Positions 1 to 7,188 of a stretch of 11,070 bases of DNA are shown here, piece after piece. This DNA comes from JAWXBM01 sp964602895. Lineage in GTDB: Bacteria > Pseudomonadota > Gammaproteobacteria > Xanthomonadales > SZUA-36. The notes beneath the pieces were generated by a model. It was given only the letters and a program-made list of their open reading frames with translations. It ran no database searches and was not told the DNA's origin. The stretch covers positions 1 to 11,070 of the forward strand of contig CAZRTG010000118.1 of NCBI GenBank assembly GCA_964602895.1. The letters run 5' to 3'. The position numbers and the translations under genes were made by a program. The stretch's first letter is position 1. Every line of letters starts with the position of its first letter.

Positions 1-1
1 C

Positions 2-439
2 CCCACGGATCGACTGGAACTGGTGTTGGGTGTGTCATGGCTCGATACCGAGGTCAAGGACGTAGGCATGCCCGATGGCAGCATCCAGGACCGACAGCTG
101 GCAATGTCACCGGATTTCTCACTGAATGGCCTGGCGCGCTATACCTGGCCGCTCATGAACGGCAATCTGGCTGTGCAGGTGGACTTCAATTATTCGGATG
201 AGTTCTGTTTTTCTGTCGTTTGCAATTATTCCGAGCAGGAAGATTCGTATGTCGTAACCAATGCACGGGTCAGTTATACAAGCGGAGATGATAAATGGTC
301 CGTCGCCGCGTTTGTCCGCAATCTGGCAGATACAGAGTACCGTGCGTACACGGTTGATTCGGCGTTCGTCGGGGTCATGACCAATACGCCCAGTCCACCG
401 CGCTGGTACGGTGGAACAGTGACCTATCACTGGCGCTGA
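2..439 (+). CDS. TonB-dependent outer-membrane receptor, C-terminal fragment
   Basis: This is the last 145 codons of an open frame that runs in from the left edge, so the start and the plug domain are outside the window. The translation alternates short amphipathic strands with polar turns, as in a 22-strand TonB-dependent beta-barrel. It has the typical late-barrel pattern of a strand ending in FVRNLADTEYRAY, followed by a proline-rich PSPPRWYGGTVTYHW tail that ends on aromatic residues near the C-terminus, as outer-membrane barrels do for BAM recognition. The family imports scarce or bulky compounds across the outer membrane using the proton-motive force relayed by TonB. Its position at the head of a decarboxylase cluster suggests, as inference, that it imports the pathway substrate. 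A strong hairpin follows the stop, so it may be a separate transcript. A siderophore or other ligand cannot be excluded. Confidence 0.88.
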   Translation, partial: PTDRLELVLGVSWLDTEVKDVGMPDGSIQDRQLAMSPDFSLNGLARYTWPLMNGNLAVQVDFNYSDEFCFSVVCNYSEQEDSYVVTNARVSYTSGDDKWSVAAFVRNLADTEYRAYTVDSAFVGVMTNTPSPPRWYGGTVTYHWR

Positions 440-445
440 GTTTAA

Positions 446-470
446 TGGCGCGCCTGATTCAGGCGCGCCA
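446..470 (+). terminator. Perfect 10-bp hairpin after the receptor gene
   Basis: The arms TGGCGCGCCT (446-455) and AGGCGCGCCA (461-470) are exactly complementary around a 5-base loop, GATTC. The hairpin starts 7 bases after the receptor stop codon. Only a weak T-run follows (CATTTGC), so it is a poor classical rho-independent terminator, but the GC-rich stem and placement fit transcript termination or 3'-end protection. Confidence 0.6.
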
Positions 471-517
471 CATTTGCTGGTGGAGGCTATGACTATCAAT
501 TCAGAAGCTATCCTGTT

Positions 518-1876
518 GTGTTGAAGTTTTCCGGCGCAGCGACTGTTCCGGGTGTGCCCCGAGCGAGATCGATTGCCGGTGATCCCGACCTGCCTGCCCA
601 CACAGATGTCGTTGTCATTGGCGGTGGGCTGATCGGATGCATCACGGCCCTGAATCTCGCAGAACGTGGGTTGTCCGTTACTCTGTGTGAAAAAGGTGTG
701 ATCGCAGGTGAAGCCTCCGGTCGGGCTGCCGGCGCGATTGAATATCAGTTTCTGTCACCCATAAAAATGGCGTTGATTGCACGCTCAATGGAACTCTGGG
801 AGAAAATGCCTGCTCGGGTCGGCGCAGACATCGGGTATTCCGGGCAAGGGGTAGTGACATTATTTGATAATGAAGCCCACGCTGCTACCGCTGCCCAATG
901 GCTGGATAAAGCAGAGGGATTGCCCGGTGTTCAGGGAAGAATGCTGCCCGGACAGGAGATTGCAAAACTTGACCCTGGTCTGGCAGGAATGAATTGGCAT
1001 AGTGCTTTGTTGCAGGAGAACGCCGCCGCCATTGAGCCGAAACTTGCTACCCCGGCCATAGCCGAAGAAGCCATGCGGCAAGGAGCCAGGATCATACAAC
1101 ATTGTGCAGTTAACCATATTGTACTCAACAGCGGCAGAATCGAGGCGGTTTCAACCGAGCGGGGAGTGATAAAAACACCCAATGTCGTTATTGCCGGGGG
1201 AGTGTGGTCACCAAGAATCGCAAAACAACTCGGTCTGGAACTCCCGCAGTTGATGATATTCGCCGAAATGATCAGCGTCGAGCCCGTTGAAAACGGGCCT
1301 GAAATCTTTGGCATGACACCTGCCGGATATTTTCGCCGCGAACCCGATGGCGGATACATGTTTGGTACAGCTACCGGTGTTATTCCCATCACGCCGACAA
1401 TTTTAAAATATATGCGTCAATTGATGTCCATGCCTTCCGATACGGAACAGGAGATGAACCCCGCATTCAATTTGCGCACATTCTGGCGAGAACTGAAATT
1501 GGCTGATGTCATGCATGGCAAAAAGTTTTCTGCCTATGAATCAAACCGGATTTTTCAACCGGAAGTTGTGGGAAAAACCTCTACCGATACCTATGAAGGC
1601 ATGTGCAGGCATATTTCTGCTTTTCGTAACAGCCGGATCCGGGAGCGTTATGCGGGCGCGCTGATGACGTCACTCGACAATCTGGGCGTGATATCGGGTG
1701 TAGAAAAAATCCCGGGGCTTTATCTTGGTACAGGTATGTTGTATGGCCTGACAATGAGTGCAGCTGCCGGTGAGGCAATCGCTGATATGATTACGGGAGA
1801 GACCCCTGAATTTGATATTTCTCCATACCGTTATGAGCGGTTTGTTGACGGTTCACAATTGGAATTTTATTCCTGA
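518..1876 (+). CDS. FAD-dependent oxidoreductase, DAO (D-amino-acid/sarcosine oxidase-like) family
   Basis: About 452 residues, the usual size of DAO-family flavoenzymes, which oxidise C-N bonds of amino or N-methyl amino acids, or related imino acids. The Rossmann dinucleotide site is at residues 31-58: VVVIGGGLIGC, then a strand ending in CEKG whose Glu58 would bind the FAD ribose. A second FAD-contact strand, VVIAGGVWSPRIA, lies mid-protein. The C-terminus has the family pattern GLYLGTGMLYGLTMSAAAGEA, then SPYRYERF. A helical segment rich in Met and charged residues (about 290-350) is longer than in simple sarcosine oxidases. The start is doubtful. GTG518 and the adjacent TTG521 have no ribosome site, whereas GGAGG at 482-486 sits just before ATG489, whose frame stops after 11 codons. 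A one-base indel could join the two. The substrate is unknown; the UbiD neighbours suggest a role in the same catabolic route. Confidence 0.85.
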   Translation: MLKFSGAATVPGVPRARSIAGDPDLPAHTDVVVIGGGLIGCITALNLAERGLSVTLCEKGVIAGEASGRAAGAIEYQFLSPIKMALIARSMELWEKMPARVGADIGYSGQGVVTLFDNEAHAATAAQWLDKAEGLPGVQGRMLPGQEIAKLDPGLAGMNWHSALLQENAAAIEPKLATPAIAEEAMRQGARIIQHCAVNHIVLNSGRIEAVSTERGVIKTPNVVIAGGVWSPRIAKQLGLELPQLMIFAEMISVEPVENGPEIFGMTPAGYFRREPDGGYMFGTATGVIPITPTILKYMRQLMSMPSDTEQEMNPAFNLRTFWRELKLADVMHGKKFSAYESNRIFQPEVVGKTSTDTYEGMCRHISAFRNSRIRERYAGALMTSLDNLGVISGVEKIPGLYLGTGMLYGLTMSAAAGEAIADMITGETPEFDISPYRYERFVDGSQLEFYS

Positions 1877-1930
1877 TTGTAAAGCGTATGCGTTTTGTCC
1901 AGGGCAACAGGGACCCGGATGTTCACTGCC

Positions 1931-1947
1931 ATGGTCTGGATATTGCA
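1931..1947 (+). promoter_or_regulatory. Candidate sigma-54 (-24/-12) promoter ahead of UbiD A
   Basis: The sequence TGGTCTGGATATTGCA has GG at 1933-1934 and GC at 1945-1946 with exactly 10 bases between, the invariant sigma-54 spacing. It matches 9 of 12 positions of TGGCACG-N4-TTGCA, including all of TTGCA. An A-rich stretch (AAAACATAAATTT) follows, and the start of transcription would fall near 1957-1960. The site lies in the only sizeable gap between the FAD oxidoreductase and UbiD A. No sigma-54 activator gene is visible in the window, so this remains a pattern match. Confidence 0.35.
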
Positions 1948-1960
1948 AAACATAAATTTC

Positions 1961-2001
1961 TCCGAAACGGGAAGCAGCTTTCAAAGTAAGCCGGTTTCGG
2001 A
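1961..2001 (+). other. Hairpin in the leader of UbiD A
   Basis: TCCGAAACGG (1961-1970) pairs with CCGGTTTCGGA (1991-2001) as 10 base pairs with one bulged G at 1993. The 20-base loop contains a smaller GAAG/CTTT inverted element. It would lie at the very 5' end of an mRNA made from the candidate promoter just upstream, so it could stabilise the leader or take part in regulation. No known riboswitch class is recognised. Confidence 0.35.
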
Positions 2002-2062
2002 TTTGGTGTTGAAAAAACATCTGCCAGTTGAAGGCAAAATCATAAAAGCAGGAGCATGTATC

Positions 2063-2146
2063 ATGAGTTTCCCCCTGGTTGTTGATATCACCTGTACTTC
2101 AGGTGTTGTTAATGGTGTTGAATCCCTCAAGACGTTCAGAGTGTAA
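2063..2146 (+). CDS. Possible 27-aa leader ORF before UbiD A
   Basis: ATG2063 is preceded by AGGAG (2050-2054) at 8 bases, a better ribosome site than the one in front of the next gene. The frame encodes 27 residues beginning MSFPLVVDITCTSG and stops 4 bases before the ATG of UbiD A. That arrangement suits translational coupling. I recognise no family. It could equally be a chance frame or the remnant of a lost gene. Confidence 0.25.
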   Translation: MSFPLVVDITCTSGVVNGVESLKTFRV

Positions 2147-2150
2147 AGAA

Positions 2151-3509
2151 ATGGCGATAACAGATTTAAGACAATTCATCCAATTGCTCGAAAACGAAAA
2201 TGAGCTTTTGCGTATCAAAGATGAAGTGGATCTGAAATTCGACATTTCAGGTTACATTCGTAACACTTCAGACGTTGAAGGTCCGGCGTTGTTATTCGAA
2301 AATGTAAAGGGCCATTCCATGCCGGTAATCGGCGGTCTGTATTCGAGCCGGCGTTTGATGCTGAAAGCGTTGGGGACTACCGAAGAAAAGGCCGCCAATC
2401 ATTATCTTGAAGCCATGCAAAACCGGTCCGAGCCACGTCTTGTCGAAACGGGCCCGTGTAAGGAAGTAATCAAATTGGGCTCACAGGCGTCCCTGGCTGA
2501 TTTGCCGATTCCGACGCATTGCGAACAGGATAGTGGGCCATTTATCACGGCCGGTGTCGCCATCAGTAAGGACGTGGAGGATGGCGGCAAAAATGCGTCC
2601 ATATATCGATTTGAGTTACAGGGCGACAGGCAACTCGGCGTCCTGTCTCCCGTGCCACACCATCTTGGCCTCCATTATCAAAAGGCGGAATCCCTGGGTC
2701 AGCCACTGGAACTGGCCATTGCCCTGGGTGTTTCACCGGGTGTTCTGATCTGTACACAATGGGAAGCGTCTTACGGTGTGGATGAATTGACCCTGGCCGG
2801 GGCATTGCAAGGCCAGGAATTGGAAGTTGTGAGATGTGAAACGGTCGATCTGGAAGTCCCCGCAACCGCGGAAATCATAATTGAAGGGATAATGCACCCC
2901 AATAAACGTCAAATGGAAGGGCCATTTGGTGAATATACCGGTTACTACACGGCCGCCCATCCCAAACCGTACATGGAGGTAACAGCGATCACGCATCGTC
3001 GGGATGCAATTTTTCACACCGCATTAACCGGCATGCCGACAACCGATAATCATGTATTGAAGATGATTCCAATGGATGCGTCGTGTTATGCATTCCTCAA
3101 ACAACGGTTTCCCGGTGTCAAAAAAGTGCACTTTCACAGCGCCGGAGGGGTTGGTTTGCTGGCTGTAGTGGCCATAAAGCAGAATACCAAGTATGAAGCA
3201 CGAAATATGCTGGCGACCATGTTGTCGGCTCAGGGTACCAAGGTTGTTATCGCAGTAGATGAAGACGTGAATGTACTGAATCTGGACGAAGTCATGTGGG
3301 CAGTTTGCACTCGCAGCCAGCCAGACCGGGACTTGATTGTTCTGCCAAGGACGGCTGCCTTCCAGCTTGATCCTTCTGCGCCGGAACACGGCGTAACGGC
3401 TACCATGGGAATAGATGCAACCAAACCGTATGGTGAAGTCTTCGATGATGTTGCCGTGGTGCCCGGAGCCAACAGATTGCCGGACATACTGAAGCTCTGG
3501 AAAAAATAA
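2151..3509 (+). CDS. UbiD-family prenylated-FMN-dependent (de)carboxylase, copy A
   Basis: A 452-residue UbiD-family protein, close to the usual 450-500. These enzymes reversibly decarboxylate unsaturated or aromatic acids in the cytoplasm, using prenylated FMN made by UbiX. The N-terminal region (DLRQFIQLLENENELLRI) and the LLFENVKGH segment are typical. Visible active-site residues, matched by motif and spacing to fungal Fdc1, are: metal ligands Asn148, His170 and Glu212 (in DELTLAG), the catalytic Arg153 in SIYRFEL, and the acid loop EGPFGE with Glu256 and Glu261. All are present, so the enzyme should be active. ATG2151 is chosen because homology begins there; an in-frame extension to GTG2079 looks non-coding. 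Its ribosome site is weak (AAAGA), so coupling to the short frame upstream is possible. Its C-terminus ends in LKLWKK and lacks the aromatic YF tail of the other two copies. The substrate is unknown. Confidence 0.93.
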   Translation: MAITDLRQFIQLLENENELLRIKDEVDLKFDISGYIRNTSDVEGPALLFENVKGHSMPVIGGLYSSRRLMLKALGTTEEKAANHYLEAMQNRSEPRLVETGPCKEVIKLGSQASLADLPIPTHCEQDSGPFITAGVAISKDVEDGGKNASIYRFELQGDRQLGVLSPVPHHLGLHYQKAESLGQPLELAIALGVSPGVLICTQWEASYGVDELTLAGALQGQELEVVRCETVDLEVPATAEIIIEGIMHPNKRQMEGPFGEYTGYYTAAHPKPYMEVTAITHRRDAIFHTALTGMPTTDNHVLKMIPMDASCYAFLKQRFPGVKKVHFHSAGGVGLLAVVAIKQNTKYEARNMLATMLSAQGTKVVIAVDEDVNVLNLDEVMWAVCTRSQPDRDLIVLPRTAAFQLDPSAPEHGVTATMGIDATKPYGEVFDDVAVVPGANRLPDILKLWKK

Positions 3510-3921
3510 TATGTCGCGTTATGCAATGATGGCAGTTTTGAATCGCGATACAGGTTGCCAAACCCGTAGCACCAGTTGCAAACACGGCAATACCGGGCCA
3601 AACGACAGGCAGTGACACAAAATACCCGGTCCGGAATGGCGACAATATCCGGAAGTGGAACAGGTATTCATGCCGGTCGCTATACAATATTGTGCTGACC
3701 GACCGTGTTTTCCGTCTGCATGCCCACCACGGCTGCCATCGTCCATACCTTCGAATTCGTTGAGAACAAAAACGAGATCGGGAACATGTCCGGAACCAGT
3801 GCGGTATCCGGTCACGTTCGGTCGAGTTGAAATGCGTCGGTCAGCATCATGCAACAGGTAGCCCGGTGGGGTCCGTCACAGTGTCCGGCATAGCAGAATT
3901 CCTAACCAGGGAGTGATAATC
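3510..3921 (+). other. 412-base gap between UbiD A and UbiX, no convincing gene
   Basis: I see no recognisable gene on either strand. A 34-codon frame starts at ATG3511, directly after the UbiD A stop, but lacks a ribosome site and does not resemble the small VdcD/BsdD subunit that often accompanies this family. The minus strand has one hydrophobic run (about 3560-3630, SLPVVWPGIAVFATGATGLA) inside frames otherwise full of Cys and His, which could be a chance effect or a decayed membrane gene. ACAATATTGT, a perfect 10-base palindrome, lies near 3683. A clear ribosome site for the next gene, AGGGAG, is at 3908-3913. Confidence 0.5.
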
Positions 3922-4491
3922 ATGTTAAGAATAATTGTGGGCATATCAGGGGCAAGCGGTGCGATATACGGGATTCGCCTGCTTGAAACACTGCGTAATA
4001 TAGATCAGGTTGAAACCCATTTGATCATCTCCAAGGGCGCAGCCCTGACCATCGCTTACGAAACAGATTTTGACCTGAAAGAAGTCAAACAACTGGCTGA
4101 TGTTGTTCATTCCAACAATAACCTGGGGGCCAGCATATCGTCAGGTTCCTATAAAACAGGTGGAATGATTATTGCTCCATGTTCAATGAAAACACTGTCC
4201 GGCATCGCTCATTCAAACGCCGATAATTTATTGGTTCGGGCGGCTGATGTGGTGTTGAAAGAGCGCCGTTTGCTCGTGCTGATGCCACGCGAAACACCAT
4301 TGCACCCGGGACACTGCAAGCTCATGTACGACGCGGCACAATTGGGCGCAGTAATAGCACCTGCAACACCGGCATTTTATATCAAACCAAAATCTGTTGA
4401 TGAAATCATCAATCATTCCGTAGGTCGTATTCTGGATTTGTTTGATCTGGACACCGGCACCGTCAAGCGCTGGAAAAGTCTGCCCACCTGA
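3922..4491 (+). CDS. ubiX: UbiX/Pad1-family flavin prenyltransferase (VdcB/BsdB type)
   Basis: A 189-residue flavin prenyltransferase, the usual UbiX length. The family joins a dimethylallyl group to reduced FMN to make the prenylated FMN used by UbiD enzymes. The N-terminal flavin site is ISGASGAIYGIRLLE (residues 8-22). Every catalytic position known from Pseudomonas UbiX can be matched by motif and spacing: Ser12, Glu47, Arg106, Arg123, Glu124 (in RETPLHPGH), Tyr153 and Trp184. The APCSMKTLSGIA stretch (85-96) is diagnostic. The RAADVVLKERR stretch and the KRW tail resemble the VdcB/BsdB partners of hydroxyaryl-acid decarboxylases more than the ubiquinone-pathway enzyme. ATG3922 is chosen because AGGGAG lies 8 bases upstream; a GTG at 3913 overlaps that site. 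It is the only UbiX in the window and probably serves all three UbiD copies. Confidence 0.95.
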   Translation: MLRIIVGISGASGAIYGIRLLETLRNIDQVETHLIISKGAALTIAYETDFDLKEVKQLADVVHSNNNLGASISSGSYKTGGMIIAPCSMKTLSGIAHSNADNLLVRAADVVLKERRLLVLMPRETPLHPGHCKLMYDAAQLGAVIAPATPAFYIKPKSVDEIINHSVGRILDLFDLDTGTVKRWKSLPT

Positions 4492-4555
4492 TCGTATGCA
4501 GCCGGGTCAGAATTGAGGGTAGACAGGATTAGTGATTGTAAAATATATTATTAAC

Positions 4556-4583
4556 GATTACACTGCGTGAGGGCAGAGTAATC
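4556..4583 (+). terminator. Hairpin downstream of ubiX
   Basis: GATTACACTGC (4556-4566) and GCAGAGTAATC (4573-4583) pair over 11 positions with a single A-A mismatch, around a 6-base loop, GTGAGG. It lies 64 bases after the ubiX stop. The following CAATATTTCTGTCT is only mildly T-rich. It may terminate the ubiX transcript or be a leader structure for the downstream gene. An AT-rich stretch (GTAAAATATATTATTAA) just before it could hold a promoter, but no convincing -35/-10 pair is visible. Confidence 0.4.
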
Positions 4584-4636
4584 CAATATTTCTGTCTCGA
4601 ATCCAGCCCTGGTCTCTGTAGCCGAAGAGGAAAATT

Positions 4637-4810
4637 ATGAGTCCTGATTTATTCATTCATGACGGCAACATAGTATCCCCAAATGGTACTTACACGGCAG
4701 ATACCAACAGTTCCAGCGGTAAAACCAAGACAATCAGTCAGCCTCATCCATACCCAATGTTTCAGTTATCGCCACGAGACAGGGGATATTGTTTTTACGG
4801 ATGTCAGTGA
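4637..4810 (+). pseudogene. Remnant N-terminus of a dihydropyrimidinase/hydantoinase-type amidohydrolase
   Basis: A 57-codon frame with a good ribosome site (GAGGA, 4627-4631). Its first ~34 residues, MSPDLFIHDGNIVSPNGTYT then AD...SSGKTKTIS, follow the opening of cyclic amidohydrolases, which typically read (D)LLIxxGxIVxPDGxxxADI...GKIxxI. The frame then loses all resemblance and stops at 4808-4810. The next part expected of the family (a strand leading to the metal-binding HxH) is absent from all frames up to 4975. Intact family members hydrolyse hydantoins, dihydropyrimidines or allantoin and are about 450 residues long, so nearly all of the gene is missing. A deletion is the simplest explanation. 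The assignment rests on a short N-terminal pattern and is uncertain. The other bases of 4811-4963 hold nothing I can identify. Confidence 0.45.
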
Positions 4811-4963
4811 TGGACTTTTTTTACAGGTGAACCGAGTCTTGCAAAACTCATTGACTTTTCGGATGGGTAAAACTCTGGCTTTTTTGGAACCGGTGTAGCG
4901 TTGGATATTTGACTTTACCATTTGGCAATTCAGGAAAAAAACGGGGTACCGTTGATTCCGCTT

Positions 4964-4970
4964 GAGGAGG
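4964..4970 (+). promoter_or_regulatory. Strong ribosome binding site of UbiD B
   Basis: GAGGAGG is an almost full anti-Shine-Dalgarno match, 5 bases before ATG4976. It decides the start of UbiD B against the in-frame upstream extension to TTG4922. Confidence 0.8.
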
Positions 4971-4975
4971 TAACG

Positions 4976-6361
4976 ATGACAAAGAGCTTGAGAAGTTTTC
5001 TCGAAGAAGTAAGACAAAAAGCACCTGATAATCTGGTCACCATTAAAAAGGAAGTGGATCCGAAGTTTGAGTTGACCGGTGTGCTCAGGAAAATGCAGGA
5101 AAAGGGGATGTACCCGATTACTCTTTTTGAAAATGTGAAGGGCACCGATATTCCCGTAGTCGTTAATATTCAGGCAAACAGGGAATCCATTGCCCTGGCG
5201 CTTGAAACAACCTCCGACAGATTGACCATTGAGTATGGCAACAGACAGGATAATCTCATAGACCCGGTTTTGGTGGATGAGGCAGACGCCCCTGTAAAAC
5301 AGATGAAAATGATAGGGGATGAGGTCGACCTGTCAAAGTTCCCCAATATTACCCATTGTGAGCTGGATGGCGGGCCGTATATTTCATCCGGCCTTTCCAT
5401 CATGAAAGACCCCAAAACGGGCGTCAGTAATATGGGGATCTACCGTCACCAGATCAAAAGCCCGACGAAATTGGGTATAGATATCGGTGAGTATGCCCAT
5501 GGAGCCCAGATCGCAAGAGCGGCCGAGGCGGAAAACAGAGTGCAAGAGTGTGCCATTGTGATCGGCCATCATCCCTTGCTGGTTCTGGCTTCACAATATC
5601 GCGGCCCAATGGAAATAAGTGAATTACAGGTAGCCGGCGGTTTGCTGGGAGAGCCCCTGAGGCTGGTGAAGTGTGAAACGATTGATCTTGAGGTTCCTGC
5701 GGACGCGGAAATAGTCATAGAAGGTGAAATACTTCCGGGGGTAAGGGAACACGAAGGCCCGTTTGGGGAGTATACATGGTACATGGGCGGCTCCGGACCA
5801 TCCCGGGTATTCAATATCAAAGCCATCACCTATCGAAAAGATGCGATTTATCAGGATCTCTTCAGTGCCCATCCGGAACATAATCTCACGGGCCTTGTAG
5901 GTCGTGAGGCAATGATATTCAAAAAAGTCAAAGCCTCGATTCCCACATTGAAGGCCATAAGCCTGCCGTTTTCCGGTACCTGTCGGCACACGGTATATGT
6001 GTCCATCAAAAAGGAGTTTGACGGCCTGGGCCGGAATGCCGCGTTGGCTGCCCTTGCCGCAGACCCTTTCATGAAACTCTGCATTGTGGTTGACGAGGAT
6101 ATTGATATCCACAATGAATCTGAAGTGATGTGGGCCGTAGCCACCAGGACACAGCCCGCGAGGGATGTGATTATTATCCCTGAGGCCTATGTGTGCGAGT
6201 TGGACCCCTCGGCTTACAGTATTGAAGGGCGACACACCAGAGGCTACATGAATGATAAGTGGATCATCGATGCCACAAAACCCTTTGGACTACCGTTCCA
6301 GGAAAGGGCTGAGGTTCCCGATGAGGTGTGGAGAAATATCAACCTGGATGACTATTTCTAG
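4976..6361 (+). CDS. UbiD-family prenylated-FMN-dependent (de)carboxylase, copy B
   Basis: A 461-residue UbiD-family enzyme with the strongest ribosome site of the cluster. The N-terminal segment SLRSFLEEVRQ and TLFENVKGTDIPVV are family-typical. Active-site positions are complete: metal ligands Asn152, His175 and Glu216 (in SELQVAGG), catalytic Arg157 in MGIYRHQ, and the acid loop EGPFGE with Glu260 and Glu265, followed by YTWYMGG. The C-terminus IIDATKPFGLPF...NINLDDYF is the classic UbiD tail. The sequence differs clearly from copies A and C, so it is not a recent tandem duplicate. It follows ubiX and the amidohydrolase remnant in the same direction and converges on the GntR gene. Function is inferred as (de)carboxylation of an aromatic, heteroaromatic or alpha,beta-unsaturated acid; the substrate cannot be predicted. 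Confidence 0.94.
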   Translation: MTKSLRSFLEEVRQKAPDNLVTIKKEVDPKFELTGVLRKMQEKGMYPITLFENVKGTDIPVVVNIQANRESIALALETTSDRLTIEYGNRQDNLIDPVLVDEADAPVKQMKMIGDEVDLSKFPNITHCELDGGPYISSGLSIMKDPKTGVSNMGIYRHQIKSPTKLGIDIGEYAHGAQIARAAEAENRVQECAIVIGHHPLLVLASQYRGPMEISELQVAGGLLGEPLRLVKCETIDLEVPADAEIVIEGEILPGVREHEGPFGEYTWYMGGSGPSRVFNIKAITYRKDAIYQDLFSAHPEHNLTGLVGREAMIFKKVKASIPTLKAISLPFSGTCRHTVYVSIKKEFDGLGRNAALAALAADPFMKLCIVVDEDIDIHNESEVMWAVATRTQPARDVIIIPEAYVCELDPSAYSIEGRHTRGYMNDKWIIDATKPFGLPFQERAEVPDEVWRNINLDDYF

Positions 6362-6407
6362 AATCCCCGATAAACCCACTTGATGCACAGCTGATTACGT
6401 AAGCCAC

Positions 6408-6440
6408 ACCGGGCAGGCGCGTTGTTGTCCTGCCCACGGT
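6408..6440. terminator. Hairpin between convergent UbiD B and GntR genes
   Basis: GGGCAGG (6411-6417) pairs with CCTGCCC (6429-6435), and the stem is extended by ACC (6408-6410) with GGT (6438-6440) across a 2-base bulge. The convergent arrangement fits a bidirectional terminator for UbiD B and the minus-strand regulator. An outer TTACGT (6395-6400)/ACGTAA (6446-6451) pairing could lengthen it. No long T-run follows on either strand. Confidence 0.5.
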
Positions 6441-6443
6441 ACG

Positions 6444-7139
6444 TCACGTAAAAACTTCATCGTTCAGGGACATGATGGCTTCTCTGATATCGGTTGATGC
6501 ATCAAGTGCCAGCTTTTCAGCAAGCTCCGAGTCTCCATCCAATATGGCCATGAGGATTCCGTCGTGTTTGTTTATCCATTTCTCCGGATCGGTATTGATG
6601 CTGATACCATGAACCTGGAGGCGGAATAACAGGGTTTCCAGGCGCTCGCGGGTTTCCCACAGGAACGGATTGTCGACAACGGCCGCGATGGAGTCCCAGA
6701 ACCTGACATTTTCATCCAGATACTTCTGTACGCTTTTTTCTGTTTTAGCATATTTGCGAAATTGCCTGACGGCTTTCAATGAGCTTTTGATAAAAGACCG
6801 GTGCCCCGGTTGGGCAATTTCCTCGGCGGCCTTGCGTACTGCAAGTTGGGACAAGCTGTCGAGTACATCCAGGATGCAGGAGACGTCGGACCGGGAAATC
6901 ATTCGTACGCGGGCGCCACGATTCCTTTCTATGGCAACCAGGCCCTCGGTTTCCAATCTCAGCAAGGAGTCCCTTACCTGCCGTTGGGACGCACCAAACT
7001 GGTTTTGCAAATCGATTTCCACCAGACGTTGTCCGGGCACGTAACGGCCCTGTCTGATACTGCGGCGGATGAGGCTGTCCAGGGATTCCGATTCCTGCTT
7101 CCTCGGTGTGCGAGGCGTGATAGTGTCGCTTCCTTTCAT
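6444..7139 (-). CDS. GntR-family transcriptional regulator, FCD (FadR-type) subfamily
   Basis: A 231-residue DNA-binding regulator. The N-terminal winged helix-turn-helix spans residues about 17-79: SLIRRSIRQGRYVPGQRLVE, then LQNQFGASQRQVRDSLLRLE, then GLVAIERNRGARVR, the standard GntR pattern. An all-helical FCD effector domain follows (about 88-225). FCD domains often hold a metal through an Asp/Asn and three His. Here the usual FH motif reads NVRFW (Trp148), and the last His of the family appears to be replaced in LALDASTDI. His in INKHDGILMAI is kept, so the ligand site is altered. AGGA lies 5 bases before ATG7139. The gene is divergent from UbiD C and convergent with UbiD B, so it most likely controls this cluster and itself, with a pathway acid as effector. 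That role is inference. Confidence 0.92.
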   Translation of the reverse strand: MKGSDTITPRTPRKQESESLDSLIRRSIRQGRYVPGQRLVEIDLQNQFGASQRQVRDSLLRLETEGLVAIERNRGARVRMISRSDVSCILDVLDSLSQLAVRKAAEEIAQPGHRSFIKSSLKAVRQFRKYAKTEKSVQKYLDENVRFWDSIAAVVDNPFLWETRERLETLLFRLQVHGISINTDPEKWINKHDGILMAILDGDSELAEKLALDASTDIREAIMSLNDEVFT

Positions 7140-7188
7140 GTCATTCCTGTAATTTTAATGTGTGATGTGCCGACATATTCAAAGATGG

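Noticed and set aside
119..601. A 160-codon minus-strand open frame across the receptor end and the FAD gene start
   Set aside because: It runs through the receptor coding sequence and a perfect terminator-like hairpin and is rich in Cys, Arg and His without domain pattern.
1895..2062. Upstream part of an 83-codon plus-strand frame between the FAD gene and UbiD A
   Set aside because: No ribosome site or recognisable protein pattern; it overlaps the candidate promoter and hairpin. Only its last 27 codons, with their own ribosome site, were kept as a weak candidate.
2079..2150. In-frame 24-codon N-terminal extension of UbiD A
   Set aside because: The extension is unlike UbiD N-termini, and family similarity begins at ATG2151.
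3540..3900. Many CCGG tetramers in the gap before ubiX
   Set aside because: The tetramer is also common in the neighbouring coding genes; the roughly twofold excess is not convincing.
5624..6235. A 203-codon minus-strand open frame inside UbiD B
   Set aside because: It lies wholly antisense to a clearly recognised UbiD gene and its translation resembles no protein; it is a by-product of the coding strand.
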